Shown here piece after piece: positions 21,739-33,413 of a DNA stretch of 64,000 nucleotides (positions within the stretch are counted from its first letter, which is position 1; every line of letters starts with the position of its first letter). Below the pieces are notes generated by a model. That model was not told where the DNA came from, did not search any database, and was given only the letters and a program-made list of their open reading frames with translations. This DNA comes from Aplidium turbinatum (Eukaryota > Chordata > Ascidiacea > Aplousobranchia > Polyclinidae), in the NCBI GenBank assembly GCA_918807975.1, contig OU964924.1, positions 2,368,501-2,432,500 on the forward strand. Direction: 5' to 3'. Position numbers and translations under genes: made by a program.

Positions 21739-24700
21739 ATGGAGATACCTACGTTTGATTTACAACCTTTTGACTGTGAAAGTCCTGGAGCAAGCACGCA
21801 ATGGACCAGATGGAAACGAGCTTTTGAGTTGTATGCTGAAGGAAAAAATGTCACGAATGCTTCTAGAAAGCGAGCTCTGCTGCTGCATTGTGCTGGAATG
21901 GCAGTGCAGGACATTTTCTTTACCTTTGAAGGGGAATTGAACAGCTATGAAGCTGCTGTTCAAGCACTAACTAATTATTTTACGCCGTTAAACAATGTCC
22001 CGTTTGAACGCCATGTATTTAGATCTCTATTTCAAAAAGAGGAAGAAAGTGTAGAACAATTTATCACTCGATTAAAACAAAAAGCAGAAACGTGCAGTTT
22101 TGAAGACATGGATGATCAAATTCGTGATCAAGTCGTGGAAAAATGTAGATCGGACGCGTTACGACGCCGACTCTTAGAAAAAGGAAGTGACTTGAATCTA
22201 AAAACGTTAAGAGAATTGGCCTTGGCATTCGAAGTGTCAGAAATTCAATCAAGATCATATAGTCAGGAAGTCAACAAAATCTCGACGTTTAAATCAGCTA
22301 AGAAAAGCTATCAATCTCGATTCCGATGTTACCGATGCGGAAGGGAAGGTCACAAAAGCAGCGACAGGAATTGTCCAGCGCAAGGAAAAGAATGCAGAAA
22401 ATGCAATAAAATGGGTCATTTTGCAAGCTGCTGCAGAACAAAATCTGTTGGAACCAGCCACGTGGAAAAGAACCCGACGAATGGAAGCAACAGGACGAAC
22501 CGAAAAAATAACATCAGACAAGTAAAACGAAATGCTGATGGTGAGTTGGACTATATCTTTAATGTATGTAGTTACAATACTGGAAAAGTTTCGGTAAATG
22601 TTGGTGGAATCAATATTTCAATGATTATCGACTCGGGAGCTACATGTAATGTAATTGATCGTGCACTGTGGGAAGATTTAAAAAAACAGCGCATTAAGTG
22701 CAAAAGCCATCTTTCTGACAAAACAATCTACGCTTATGGAAGTGATGCACCTTTGAAAATAGCAGGAATTTTCACTGCAGACGTTGAAACAACAAAAAAA
22801 GCACTGAAAAATGTCGAATTTGTAGTGATCGAAGGAAAAGGGCAACCGCTGCTAGGATTGAAAACAGCCACAGAGTTACAAATAATTAAATTTGATTGTG
22901 AACTAAATGCTGTAACTAAAAGTCCTTCGTTTTTGAATAAATATCAGTCATGTTTCGATGGTGTGGGAAAATTAAAAGACTTTCAATTAACAATACCTGT
23001 TGATAAAAATGTAAAGCCTGTGTGTCAACCTGTAAGACGAATACCATTTAACCTTCGGGACAAGTTAGCAGAAAAATTAAAACAGTTGGAAGACCTTGAC
23101 ATCATCGAAAAAGTTGAAGAACCGTCAACTTGGGTTTCACCTGCAATGATCGTGCCCAAGCAAAATGGAGACATTCGTTTGTGTGTCGATATGCGCCAAG
23201 CTAACAAAGCTGTCAGAAGAGAACGTCACCCGATGCCTACCATTGAAGAAGTGCTGCATGACATGAACCAAAGCAAGGTATTCACTAAACTAGATGTCAA
23301 ATGGGCGTATCACCAAATTGAATTACAACCTAGTTCTAGAAATATTACTACATTTGTGACGCATGAAGGATTATATCGATACAAGAGATTGATGTTTGGA
23401 GTTAGTTGTGCTCCGGAGATGTACCAACGAGTAATGCAACAAACGCTACAAGGTTGTACAGGAGTCAAGAATATCCTTGATGACATTATCGTGTACGGGT
23501 CGACTCAAGAGGAGCATGACCGAAGACTCGAGAAGGTACTTGAAAGAATTCGAGATAGTGGGTTCACGCTGAACAAAGAAAAGTGCGAATTCAACAAAGA
23601 CAAACTTGTATTTATGGGACATGTGCTGTCGTCTAAAGGAATTGACCCGGAAGAGGCAAAAGTTGAAGCTGTTAAGGAAGCAAGAGCACCAGAAAACGCC
23701 GCTGAAGTAAGAAGTTTTTTAGGACTGGTGAATTATAATGCTAGATTTATACCTGATTTAGCCACGGTGTCGGAACCGCTTCGTATGTTAACTCGTAAAA
23801 GTGTTGATTTTCATTGGGGTAAAGCTCAACAGCAATCTTTTGAAAAGCTAAAATCTTTATTGTGCAATTGTGTAACTTTGGGTTATTATGACAAACATGC
23901 TAAAACTCAAGTAATTGCTGATGCTAGTCCTTATGGTTTAGCTGGAGTGCTGGTGCAAAACCAAAATGGAAAAAATTATGTTATTAGTTATGCTAGCCGT
24001 CCTTTAAACGAAATTGAACGTAAATATTCGCAAACTGAAAAAGAAGCTTTAGCTATTGTGTGGGCATGCGAAAGATTTCACGTTTATTTGTATGGGAGCA
24101 GTTTTGATTTATTAACAGATCATAAACCGTTAAAATTCATTTTCACTCCCCGCTCCAAGCCGAATGCTAGAATGGAACGCTGGATTTTAAGATTAATGCC
24201 TTATCAGTATGAAGTGAAGTATATCCCAGGGAGGCAAAACATTGCCGATTGCTTATCTCGCTTATTTTCTTCAAAAGCGCTGTGCAAACACGTTGATGAC
24301 ACGCATGAGTATGTGAAATTTGTAGCAAAAGAAGCGACGCCTATTGCCATGAGCACACGTGACATCGAGCGTGCAACAAACGCTGATTTTGAGTTGCGCA
24401 ATGTCATGGATTGCATTCTTTCGAACGACTGGTGTGAACTTGAATGTAAATCTTATCTAACAGTTCGAAGTGAATTAGCTGTCATTGGCCGTCTTCTATT
24501 ACGAGGTACACGTATTGTGATTCCAAAAACATTGAGACAACATGTTCTTACGTTAGCTCACGAGGGCCATCCTGGTATCGTTGTCATGAAGAGACGTCTT
24601 CGAACTAAAGTATGGTGGCCTGGCATAGACAAAGATGTCGATCGTTTTTGTAAAAATTGTTTTGGGTGTCAACTTGTTTCAAAACCTGTATCCCCTGAAC

Positions 24701-25668
24701 CCATGAAACGTACCGAATTGCCGGAAGGACCCTGGCAAGATCTTGCTATTGATTTAATGGGACCTCTGCCTTCTGGTGATTATGTTTTTGTTGTGATCGA
24801 TTATTTTAGTCGTTACTTTGAAATTGATGTTATGAAAACAGTTACTAGTGAAAAAGTGATTGGAAGTTTAAAGAAAATGTTTGCAACGCATGGTTTACCT
24901 TGTTCAATAACTTCTGATAATGGTCCGCAATTTATTAGCAACGAATTTCATTCATTTTTGAGCGAATGTGGAATATTGCATCGTAGAGTGACTCCATTGT
25001 GGCCTCAAGCCAACGGAGAAGTTGAAATTCAAAATCGCTCATTGCTTAAACGCATTAAAATTGCACAAGCTGAAGGAAAAAACTGGAAAAATGAATTGTA
25101 TTCGTATTTACTTATGTATCGCTCTACACCACACTCAACGACTGGAGTTAGTCCAGCCGAATTGTTGTTCAAACGAAAATTGCGTACTAAGTTACCATGC
25201 ATTGATCGTTCTTATGACCATGATTCTAAATCTGTTCGTGACAGAGATTCAGAAATGAAGGAAAAGGGAAAGTTATATGCTGATCTTAGACGTGGTGCAG
25301 TTCAAGCTGATATTAAACCTGGTGACACTGTACTATTGAAACAACATGGCCGTGATAAACTTTCTACTACCTTTCGTAAAGATCCGTTTATTGTCACAGA
25401 GAAACATGGTAATTGTGTGATTGTTGAAAATGATGACGCAAAGTATAAAAGAAACGTAACCCATGTTAAGAAATTTCATGATTCAAACAATGACCCAACC
25501 ACTGATGTGTCTTCGAGACATAATGTCTCGACTGAGGCTTTCTCTGACTCAACTGATGTAATACCTGAACAAAATGTTTCGCCTGATAACCTTACTGACG
25601 CTGTTATTCTAACCAGGCCGCACCGCAACATCAAACCACCGCAACGGTTTAAAGACTTTGTTATGTAA
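21739..25668 (+). CDS. gag-pol polyprotein of gypsy element 2
   Basis: A fossil element's polyprotein in one frame of 1309 codons, starting 41 bases after the 5' LTR. In order: gag (about residues 1-290) with CCHC knuckles CYRCGREGHKSSDRNC and CRKCNKMGHFASCC near residues 195-232, aspartic protease with DSGATCNVID near residue 300, reverse transcriptase with LDDIIVYG near residue 585, RNase H, then integrase with a zinc finger and a DDE core. A single gag-pol frame is known in some Ty3/gypsy lineages. The gene copies and inserts the element. No envelope gene is seen. Confidence 0.95.
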   Translation: MEIPTFDLQPFDCESPGASTQWTRWKRAFELYAEGKNVTNASRKRALLLHCAGMAVQDIFFTFEGELNSYEAAVQALTNYFTPLNNVPFERHVFRSLFQKEEESVEQFITRLKQKAETCSFEDMDDQIRDQVVEKCRSDALRRRLLEKGSDLNLKTLRELALAFEVSEIQSRSYSQEVNKISTFKSAKKSYQSRFRCYRCGREGHKSSDRNCPAQGKECRKCNKMGHFASCCRTKSVGTSHVEKNPTNGSNRTNRKNNIRQVKRNADGELDYIFNVCSYNTGKVSVNVGGINISMIIDSGATCNVIDRALWEDLKKQRIKCKSHLSDKTIYAYGSDAPLKIAGIFTADVETTKKALKNVEFVVIEGKGQPLLGLKTATELQIIKFDCELNAVTKSPSFLNKYQSCFDGVGKLKDFQLTIPVDKNVKPVCQPVRRIPFNLRDKLAEKLKQLEDLDIIEKVEEPSTWVSPAMIVPKQNGDIRLCVDMRQANKAVRRERHPMPTIEEVLHDMNQSKVFTKLDVKWAYHQIELQPSSRNITTFVTHEGLYRYKRLMFGVSCAPEMYQRVMQQTLQGCTGVKNILDDIIVYGSTQEEHDRRLEKVLERIRDSGFTLNKEKCEFNKDKLVFMGHVLSSKGIDPEEAKVEAVKEARAPENAAEVRSFLGLVNYNARFIPDLATVSEPLRMLTRKSVDFHWGKAQQQSFEKLKSLLCNCVTLGYYDKHAKTQVIADASPYGLAGVLVQNQNGKNYVISYASRPLNEIERKYSQTEKEALAIVWACERFHVYLYGSSFDLLTDHKPLKFIFTPRSKPNARMERWILRLMPYQYEVKYIPGRQNIADCLSRLFSSKALCKHVDDTHEYVKFVAKEATPIAMSTRDIERATNADFELRNVMDCILSNDWCELECKSYLTVRSELAVIGRLLLRGTRIVIPKTLRQHVLTLAHEGHPGIVVMKRRLRTKVWWPGIDKDVDRFCKNCFGCQLVSKPVSPEPMKRTELPEGPWQDLAIDLMGPLPSGDYVFVVIDYFSRYFEIDVMKTVTSEKVIGSLKKMFATHGLPCSITSDNGPQFISNEFHSFLSECGILHRRVTPLWPQANGEVEIQNRSLLKRIKIAQAEGKNWKNELYSYLLMYRSTPHSTTGVSPAELLFKRKLRTKLPCIDRSYDHDSKSVRDRDSEMKEKGKLYADLRRGAVQADIKPGDTVLLKQHGRDKLSTTFRKDPFIVTEKHGNCVIVENDDAKYKRNVTHVKKFHDSNNDPTTDVSSRHNVSTEAFSDSTDVIPEQNVSPDNLTDAVILTRPHRNIKPPQRFKDFVM

Positions 25669-25762
25669 TTTACTGTGTTGTGTTTAGCCAGAACTGTTAT
25701 GTTTAATTCTTGATCTGTTGACTACATTTCGAAATAGTGTTTGATTCTGAAAAGGAAAGAGA

Positions 25763-25928
25763 TGTAGTGTCTGTGTATTTACATAATCTGTATTGGAAAC
25801 CCGTAACGTGCTAGTATATAAATGACTCGTGTCTCGCTGTTTGGATTCTTTGTTCCGCCACGCAAATACAAGTGCTATGTTAAATCTGAACTATCAAGTT
25901 GTGTAAAGCAGGCTAGGCAGACACAACA
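25763..25928 (+). repeat. 3' LTR of gypsy element 2
   Basis: Preceded by the polypurine tract and identical by eye to the 5' LTR. It is directly followed by a 24-bp filler (25931-25954) that matches 15706-15729. Confidence 0.9.
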
Positions 25929-25952
25929 ATACCTCGTAATAGAAGACGGCCA

Positions 25953-27325
25953 ATACTATGCCAAATAAAACTAGCAGTGGCATCGATGAAATACCATCCA
26001 TAGATGTAAAGTCAACCCCAAGCAATATACTGCATGCTTTAACTCATATATTTAACTTATCTTTAACAAGTGGAAAATTCATAAATTCATTTAAGTTGGG
26101 GAAGGTGATACCTATCTTTAAAAAGGATAGCTGCAAAGATTCAAACAACTACAGACCAGTCAGCCTACTACCTGTTTTTTCAAAGATATTAGAAAGAATC
26201 ATGTACAACAGATTATACTCGTTTTTAATTAGACACAATTTTTTCTATAACAATCAATTTGGTTTCAGAAAAAATCATTCCACAAGCCATGCTGCTTCAA
26301 TGCTAATAGAAAGTATCACCAGTATACTCAATGACAACCATCTTGCATTAGGAATCTTTCTTGATTTATCTAAAGCATTTGACACCATTGACCATAAAAT
26401 ATTGCTAGCTAAATTATATCATTTCGGAATAAGAGGCGCGGCCTATGATTGGTTCATGAGTTACCTGAGTAACAGAACACAAAGAGTTGTTTTCAATGGC
26501 ACACTATCTTCTAATGTTAACAACATATCTTTGGGTGTTCCACAAGGGTCTATCTTAGGCCCTCTTTTATTTCTGATTTATGTAAATGACTTTCGTAAAT
26601 GCCTTCAACACGGAACTGCAATTATGTTTGCAGATGACACCACCATTATATATAAAAATAAAACCATTTCTACTGTATATGATCTGGCAAACCAAGAGCT
26701 TGTATGCATAGATCAATGGCTATCAACAAATCGATTGTCTCTAAATGTCACCAAAAACAAACATATATTATTTTCAAGTCAAGGTAGCAAGTCACTATCA
26801 ATATCATGCAACCCACCCTTGAATATTCGAAAAAACTACATAGAACAAGTTGCCTCAATAAAGTTTCTGGGTCTGGGAATAATTGTAAGCGAGCATTTGT
26901 CACGGAAATCTCATATGGAAGTCTTGTTTCAAAAAATAAGATCAACACTCTGCGTGACAAAAAAAATTAAACCTTTCCTAAACAAACAAGCATTTCTCTC
27001 CATTTACCATTCTCTAGTTGAGAGTCAGATATTATATTGTATCTCAACATGGTGTCATGGAAACAAAACTACATTGCAAAAGTTACAACGTACATGCAAT
27101 AACTTTCTTCGTACTGTATTTGATATTGACCGCAGAGAAAGCATAAAAGGTGTAATGGAACTCAATAATTTAAAATCAATTTACCACATGAAAAATACAG
27201 AGATTGCAACTTTCATGTTTAAATATTCAAAAAAGCTACTTCCCACAACATTCAATAATATAGTTATGTGTAAACAATCAAGCAGCCTAACAACAAGAAG
27301 TAACTCTCCATATATTCCTATATAG
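25953..27325 (+). pseudogene. LINE ORF2, reverse transcriptase
   Basis: The frame runs 455 codons from 25958 and holds the palm motifs of a non-LTR reverse transcriptase: LGIFLDLSKAFDTIDH, GVPQGSILGPLLFLIYVNDF, FADDTTI (catalytic aspartates) and a thumb region. The first 342 bp repeat 21191-21532. The frame ends at TAG 27323-27325, which lies in TAGGCCTA. The same frame continues past it with YCRIDTC, then YMGPTVWNKLP and a further stop near 27470, the usual Jockey C-terminus. The stop therefore looks like a 6-bp TA-site insertion. Confidence 0.9.
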
Positions 27326-27480
27326 GCCTATTGCAGAATTGACACCTGCAAACAATCAATACGGTACATGGGGCCAACAGTTTGGAACAAGCTTCCAACT
27401 ACCATAAGAAATGAATGTAAAACTGTAAAAGGCTTTAAATCAAAAATGAACAAGCTAAATCTTCCTTGAAATAATCCTAT

Positions 27481-28627
27481 CTAAGTATTACATACACCAA
27501 ACATACTAATATTTCTTTGCCCAGCAATGATAGGCCAATGTGTGTAGATTTATTAGCAAAATAGTAAGGTTGTAGGTACTCCTACTGGCTTTCTTGTTCT
27601 TGTGTTTATTGTCCACAGAAGTTCTACAGAGTCTGCAGAAGTTTTTCCATCCTCTTCGACCAATCGCCATCTCGGTGAAGCGGTGGCCAATGGCCATGTG
27701 CTCCAACCAGTTGTTTTCTTTTATATTAATGTCTTGGACTGGATCGTCATGCTATTATCTGTTTGTCTGCAATTTTTTCTACGTAATATGCCGAATTGGA
27801 CTTTTTTTACTTTTATTTTGGTTTAACGTGTAAAGCATACGGTAGGCCTAACCCAAACTTCTCATATTACTGTGACATGCCACTACTACATCCCAGCTAG
27901 CGATGCCTGTCATTTTTGCATTAATTCAACGTTTGCTAACGTTGGATCGGTGTGGAGGTGACGAGTTTAGCTGACTGGGGTCTAAAATTATCGCTTTATC
28001 AACGCAACTTTGTAACAAAGCACGCTTGATATCTTCAAGACATAGCCTAAGTACTTTCCTGGGTATAATTGGATTTCCGCAAAATGATGATGTTGTTTTT
28101 GCTAGTTTGTTTTATTTGTTTTTGTTATTGTTTTCATGTCGTCAAGTTATGGCCTATCTATTTTGTGATTCGTGCAAGGCATGGTGCGTTGCGCTTGAAA
28201 TGGTTTTGCCCGTGGTAGGATTTCTTTGTGGGGTTTTCTTTGCCTGCCTTGCTCTTATTTGCTATGAGCTAAACGCATCAAGACGTGTTCCCCTCACGAC
28301 CATCAGCACTCTTGATAACGCACCATGGCCGATCTTCATAGCAACTGTCCATACAAATCTTAAATATATCAGCTAAAGCTATGTGGGCTAATAAAGCTAT
28401 AGCCAATAAATTTATGTTTTTTATTTTATTTTTTTATTTTCCTTTTACATCTTAAATTTTTCTGAAGGTGTTGCAACCGTGCCAAATTTTTTTCAACTAA
28501 ATAACTTACTTTGGTCACAAGCACGTTTTAACGTTCGCGTTTTGTCGCTTCTACCTTTTTCTCGACCTTTGCTATGTTGACTTGTTTTTGATATGATGGT
28601 CAGAAATAAAAACAACTGAACTGAACT
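27481..28627. other. Between LINE end and block A tail, no gene recognised
   Basis: The first part may be LINE 3' UTR. An open frame of 116 codons on the plus strand (28026-28376) encodes a hydrophobic, cysteine-containing peptide, but I recognise no family and see no splice sites or homologue in the window. The end (28590-28627) joins the block A tail at GAACTGAAC / ATAACAGATTC. Confidence 0.4.
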
Positions 28628-30950
28628 GAACATAACAGATTCAAGTCGAACACAAAAGAATCGGCCCGTCACACTCAATTATAAGTAAGCGAATTCTTAA
28701 GTCAAATAAAAAATATGACTAACGATCAAATTATTCGATTTTTCAAGTTGTGCTGTTGAACAAATTGCAAAAGATTTTCGATGCTGTATTGTCAGATACA
28801 TTATCTGCATCATGTGAAAATATGATTGATCTATCTTGCGTAGTTTTTGAGTTACACGAGCTTAAATAGCTTGTGTCGAACCAACCCCCCGTCCGCAGGT
28901 CAACTGGCCAAAAAAAGTCACAGGAAATTGGGTTAAGGTCTCCTCAGTGTGGTAAATCGTACACAAGGCAGGAACGCCTTATTACTATATAACTAATGAT
29001 TTGTCCATTTGTGGTACGCAAGGAACCATATTTAGGTACTTTTAACCATCTTTCCAGAGTGCTTAAACTGCCGGAGCAATGAACTATTTTAACGTTATTT
29101 TCTAACGTATTTGAAGTAGTGGATTCAGGATACAGAAAAGAGTTTAGCCTATATTTTACACATAAAACTTTATGTTTTACCATTATTAATCACATTTATC
29201 ATATTTTATCCACATGTAGATGGACATATTAAACAAATTTGCTTCTAAAAGGATTTAACAGTTAAGGACTTCCATTCAACAAAAACTTCAAATTAATTAA
29301 ACTGTTTTGTCGATATCCTACAGAAACCAAAACTATTACAATTGCGAATGCTTCTCAACAAAACCAAGTCACTTTATTGTTGTAGTTTCAACCTTACTCA
29401 TGTTGCATCACTGAAACGACTGACGAGTGCAAGTTAGGATGCAGGTACTGACACTTTACATACTGTAACCCTGACCTTGGTTCACACCATTGGTGAATAG
29501 GCTAATGTGTAACCTACCTGTCTGGTATTGCAGTGCCCATACTCGACCGGCCGACTAACAACGAGTTTTGTACTGTGACTGGATGCCTGACCCTAACTAT
29601 GACAAACTACTTACCAATCCTTGCAGACATTCAGCCTACTGAGCTTTGCTAAAAAGGTCCTGACCTTTTGCCCACGCAAAACTTTCCATATCACCACAAG
29701 AATCCTTCCGGATACTGCAATAAAGAAACCCTCTGTACCGATTGCGCAGAAAGCAACACAGTTTTTTAGCGTTTATAGAACTAATGCAGTAATCCAGATA
29801 GAAGATATAGTACCACATTCCCATTCAAACGGAAGGAAGCGGTAAATAAAAAGAAAAACTCCCTTTTTAATAGTGAAAAAAAAAACTATGTCTGCTTCTT
29901 CATATGTTTTCTCCAATAGAATATTCGCAATGGTCACAACAGTTACACTCAGTAAAAGACAAAGTGCTTAGTCAGAATAATGGCCACCCATGTACCGGAG
30001 TATATACATTATACAGGCCACGTATAGATCGCCATGATCAGAACAATGTCATCGTACAACATCCCGCGAACTGTCATGAACAGCGTGAAATGTGATAAAA
30101 GCACGCTGTAACAAAAAATAGCCTATTGGTATTTCATTTGTTGTATTTTTAAAACGATATTAGGCTTAGGGTGGCTGCTTGACTAAAAGACCTTCCAGGT
30201 CACTTCGCAGCCACCTTTGGCAGTATCCCCACATTCTACGTGATCGTTTGTATTATTTGACCTTGCTTAGTGAATGTGTGTATTTATACTCGCAACACAA
30301 TAAACGCCAATCAATCAATAATTGGGTAGACCAAGTGGCGACTGGTGGCTTCCTGAATTGGGGGTGGCTGCAAGCTGGCATATCCAGAAATTTTGGTGGG
30401 CGATATCCGACGAGGTTCGCCGAAGGCGACACCCACGCCAGGGGGTGTGGGGGTTTCCACACCCACAAAATGTTTTACAATTACATTGAATTTAGCGCAT
30501 TTTGAGAGCATTTTAAAAAGAAATTTGAAAGTTGAATAACATTCAAAAATGCTGCTGTTCTATGCAAACTATGTTCTATGCACTTCGTCGTTTTCTCAAT
30601 AGTTTGCTGTTCAAAGTTTATTGTCTGCAAATATTCATTGTCGATTGCCGGTCACTTCCCTTCTTGGCGTGATGCAGGTTTTTTTTCCTTTTAAAAATGC
30701 TGCACAATCCTCTGTATTTCAAATTGGTAAGTGCTGTGCACTTAGACTTGTAACCCTGGTGCGTGTTGAACAGGCGGTGGACTTCTGCAGATGACTTAGT
30801 TTCATACCAGAGTTGGACAATTTCAACTTTTGCTCAAGTGTGCACATTTTGCATACAATACTATAATACTTGTATACAATCTGAAAAACAAGACGAGCAA
30901 ACACATCCAACCTCGTTGACTATGTTTACTTTTCAGATAGAAGTTATGCA
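28628..30950. repeat. Segmental duplication block A, tail
   Basis: Aligns with block B 34964-37590 and block C 49319-54905. It lacks the LINE-beta fragment present in B and C (empty site at 30120-30130) and the TIR element present in C. It holds one insertion of its own at about 30225-30722. No gene is recognised; short frames are not conserved between the three copies. Confidence 0.85.
30225..30722. mobile_element. Insertion specific to block A tail, hAT-MITE-like
   Basis: Present between CGCAGCCA and ATTGGTAAGTGC in A; B and C have only a short AT-rich join there. It contains a SINE-like tail (CAATCAATCAATAA) and the tract GGTGGGCGATATCCG with CCAGGGGGTGTGGGGG, resembling hAT sub-terminal sequence. 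No clean ends were found. Confidence 0.35.
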
Positions 30951-31334
30951 TCATTGAAATTTTATTGTTATGAATCGTTTACAAATATTTTCGATCTAAA
31001 ATCTCTCAAAGCAATTTCCTTTTTTCACTTTGCATTGAAAAGTAGCGTGTAGTAGACGTAGGACCGAAGCAAATATTGGGCTTTTACGATACCACTACGT
31101 AGAAAAAGTAGTAGCCTAGAGCGCTTATTAAATCGCTACCAACCAAAGTAGTGCGTTTATGCCCACCTCTTTTTGTAACTTAAATTTCATGAAGTTATCT
31201 CTCGTAACAATTTATGAGTCTACAAAACATTTAGTAAAAGTTGAATGTCTGCAATATAGTTAACAAGATCAATTTGCAGGAAAATATTTGTTTGAAAGTC
31301 AACAAACCAGGTGAACATTTAAACAATAGTTTAA

Positions 31335-33413
31335 TCAACCAAGCTTTTCACGCAAAATTTTAATCAATATTAACATCGGAAACTCTGTCAACATGGCAAT
31401 GACATAAGCAAACAAGTAAGCTAAAACTAGAGTCGCCAGGAATAACATCATTAATGTTGGAATACTAAAGTGCATCAAGGTTTCTTGGTTCATCGTCAGC
31501 CACGCAATAATCATTAGGTGCACTAGGTACGCGCAGTAAGTCAACCTGCTCAATGGGATAAAGACTTTTCAACTGAGAAAGGTGTTAATTGGACCTCCAT
31601 AACTATTTGCACAAGCTACAGTTAACCACGCCAACCCAACGCACCAAAGCGGTCTTGCAAAAGCGTAGTAAAGAGCAGCGAGTACATTGTTACTAACGTG
31701 TCCGTAAGAAAGTGATGGATACAGCCCAAACAACACAGCACAGTTGGTGCCAGTGGCAACTGTCCAACCTATTACGACAACCAGCTTTGACATCTTGATC
31801 TGTTTGTAAGTATGAAGAATGTAACCAGTTACAACTCCCACGATGTAGGCTCCAATTCTGTACCACGGTTTTGCATATATGTCGTCCAGGTATATGTTGG
31901 TGCGTGGCTGATAACGGATGTTGTTTCTGTATTTTGCAAAAGCAGGATATTTAAGAGATCCCTTACTTAGTCGATGCAACACATCAAGCACTAGGTCTTT
32001 GTTCGTGTAAGCGGACACGATGCCTGTCATGACAATGCTTGTTGTGACGGTCAGTACAGCGACTGCCACGCCAAATCGCTGATTTATATAAAACAAATAC
32101 AAAAAAAGTGGAGAGAGTATATAAAATTGGAAGTCGTTAGCCAGATACCAACCCCAACCCAAACAGCTCTCATGAAAATCACTTGGAAATAGATTGTTAA
32201 TGTAAAGCAGGTTGGTGTACCAGTATTTGGAACATTGTGAATGAATATTCTCTGCATAATAAAACCAAAATAAACCATTACCCAACTTTGGGTAAACACT
32301 CACAAACATAAAGATAACAAAAGCATATGCAGGAGTAAGTCTGATGTAGCGAATGAGATACATGGAAAAGATGTTGATTTTACCCTTTCGTTTTTCTACT
32401 GTTGGAAGATTGACGAAGATTACAAGAAGCCCGCTCAAAAAGAAAAACGTATCGACGGCTAAGAAAAGGAACCAACCCAGTAATTGGGAATGCCAGTGGT
32501 AAATGTAATAATTAACTACTTCTAATTGATTATCTGGTTTTTGAAGGAGAAAGATAAAAAAACTATGCCCAAGTATAATCCAGGCCATACTCAGGAAGCG
32601 CATTCCATAGATGCAGGTGATGTCTGTTGGCTTCTGCTCCGTGTCCAGCAGCCGCTTGGTGTTTTCAATGAGTGAAAATGACATGAACAATCGATATGGA
32701 ATTCCATGTTTTGCTTGCTGAGTTGTTGGCAACAACGACGAACCCTCAACAGGAGCTGTAGCGACTTCTTCTTTTCTTCTTTTGATGCACTCACACAACG
32801 TAGATGCAAGAACAAGAAGGATTAACACAATCAAGAGGCAAAGTCCGCTGATATCTCTAGCTTCCCATTCGTCATTCTCTTTCGGACAACCAATCTTCGT
32901 CGAGTGCTTTCCAGATGAACTAGAAATTAATTTTCGAAGGGAATCATCACTACAAGTGTGAGGAAAGCAAAGTCCCATCGTAATTCCTTCAGTTAAATTT
33001 AAGTTAAGTATTTCGTCATGTTTTGGTTTACCGATATAGACATGGCAATATTTTCCACTGAAATTGTCAGCGCGTATATTCACACATTCATCATACCTTC
33101 CGAACCATCTTACATTGCCTTGGAATAAGCCACTTTCCAGTTTTCCTGAGGCATCAAGCGTTTTCAAAGCGTATAGCTTCGAGCGTTTGGCGTCATCAAC
33201 AAGCTGTTGCAATGATTGAACACATCCATCCATATGGATGTCAGATGACAGTGGAAATGTTGTTTTAATTTTGAATAAATTTGATTCCAAAAAGTTCCAA
33301 TAATCGATCCCATCGTGTAGTCCTTTCATAGGATTGTAGTCAAAGGTGGTTGTGTTTGCATTTGTTTCAAAGCAGAAAGCTAACAGAACAATTACCAGAT
33401 AATAAAATATCAT
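31335..33413 (-). pseudogene. NRF-6-like acyltransferase, copy B (early stop)
   Basis: The frame from 33413 is open for 614 codons and encodes the signal peptide (MIFYYLVIVLLAFCFETNA), the NRF domain and most of the acyltransferase-3 membrane domain, including LGHSF (catalytic-type histidine) and FFFLSG. Codon 615, tryptophan (TGG) in copies A and C, is TGA here. The remaining 76 codons to 31335 stay open and almost identical to C. The product would lack the last two or three membrane helices. It is either a very young pseudogene, an allele segregating in the population, or a sequencing error. Confidence 0.9.

Larger units (their letters stand above)
21533..25928 (+). mobile_element. Ty3/gypsy LTR retrotransposon, element 2
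   Basis: A 4.4-kb element on the plus strand within the LINE reverse transcriptase. LTRs at 21533-21698 and 25763-25928 begin TGTAGTG and end CACAACA, and match each other, including a one-base length difference from element 1. A candidate primer-binding site starts TGGCGACGAGG at 21703 and the polypurine tract AAAAGGAAAGAGA is at 25750. The coding region looks whole (one long frame, gag and pol fused). No short target duplication is seen; instead a 342-bp LINE segment is repeated on both sides and a 24-bp filler abuts the right LTR. Confidence 0.95.
14053..27480 (+). mobile_element. Jockey-superfamily LINE (CR1/L2/Daphne-like), interrupted twice
   Basis: A two-ORF non-LTR element on the plus strand. 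In order it has a short 5' UTR, ORF1 (from 14139), an ORF2 with a zinc-finger segment, an APE-type endonuclease and a reverse transcriptase ending near 27470. It is interrupted by a gypsy element at 14289-18682 (within ORF1) and another at 21533-25928 (within the reverse transcriptase). The second is followed by a repeat of 342 bp of the LINE. Several frame breaks in ORF2 show that it is dead. The clade is inferred from domain order and RT motifs only. Confidence 0.85.

Noticed and set aside
14289-25928. The two gypsy elements as one inverted duplication
   Set aside because: Each element's LTR pair shares a length that differs between elements, which points to two separate insertions.
28026-28376. 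A 116-codon hydrophobic frame as a host gene
   Set aside because: No recognisable family, no conserved copy in blocks B or C, and it lies among repeats. It is left as unassigned.
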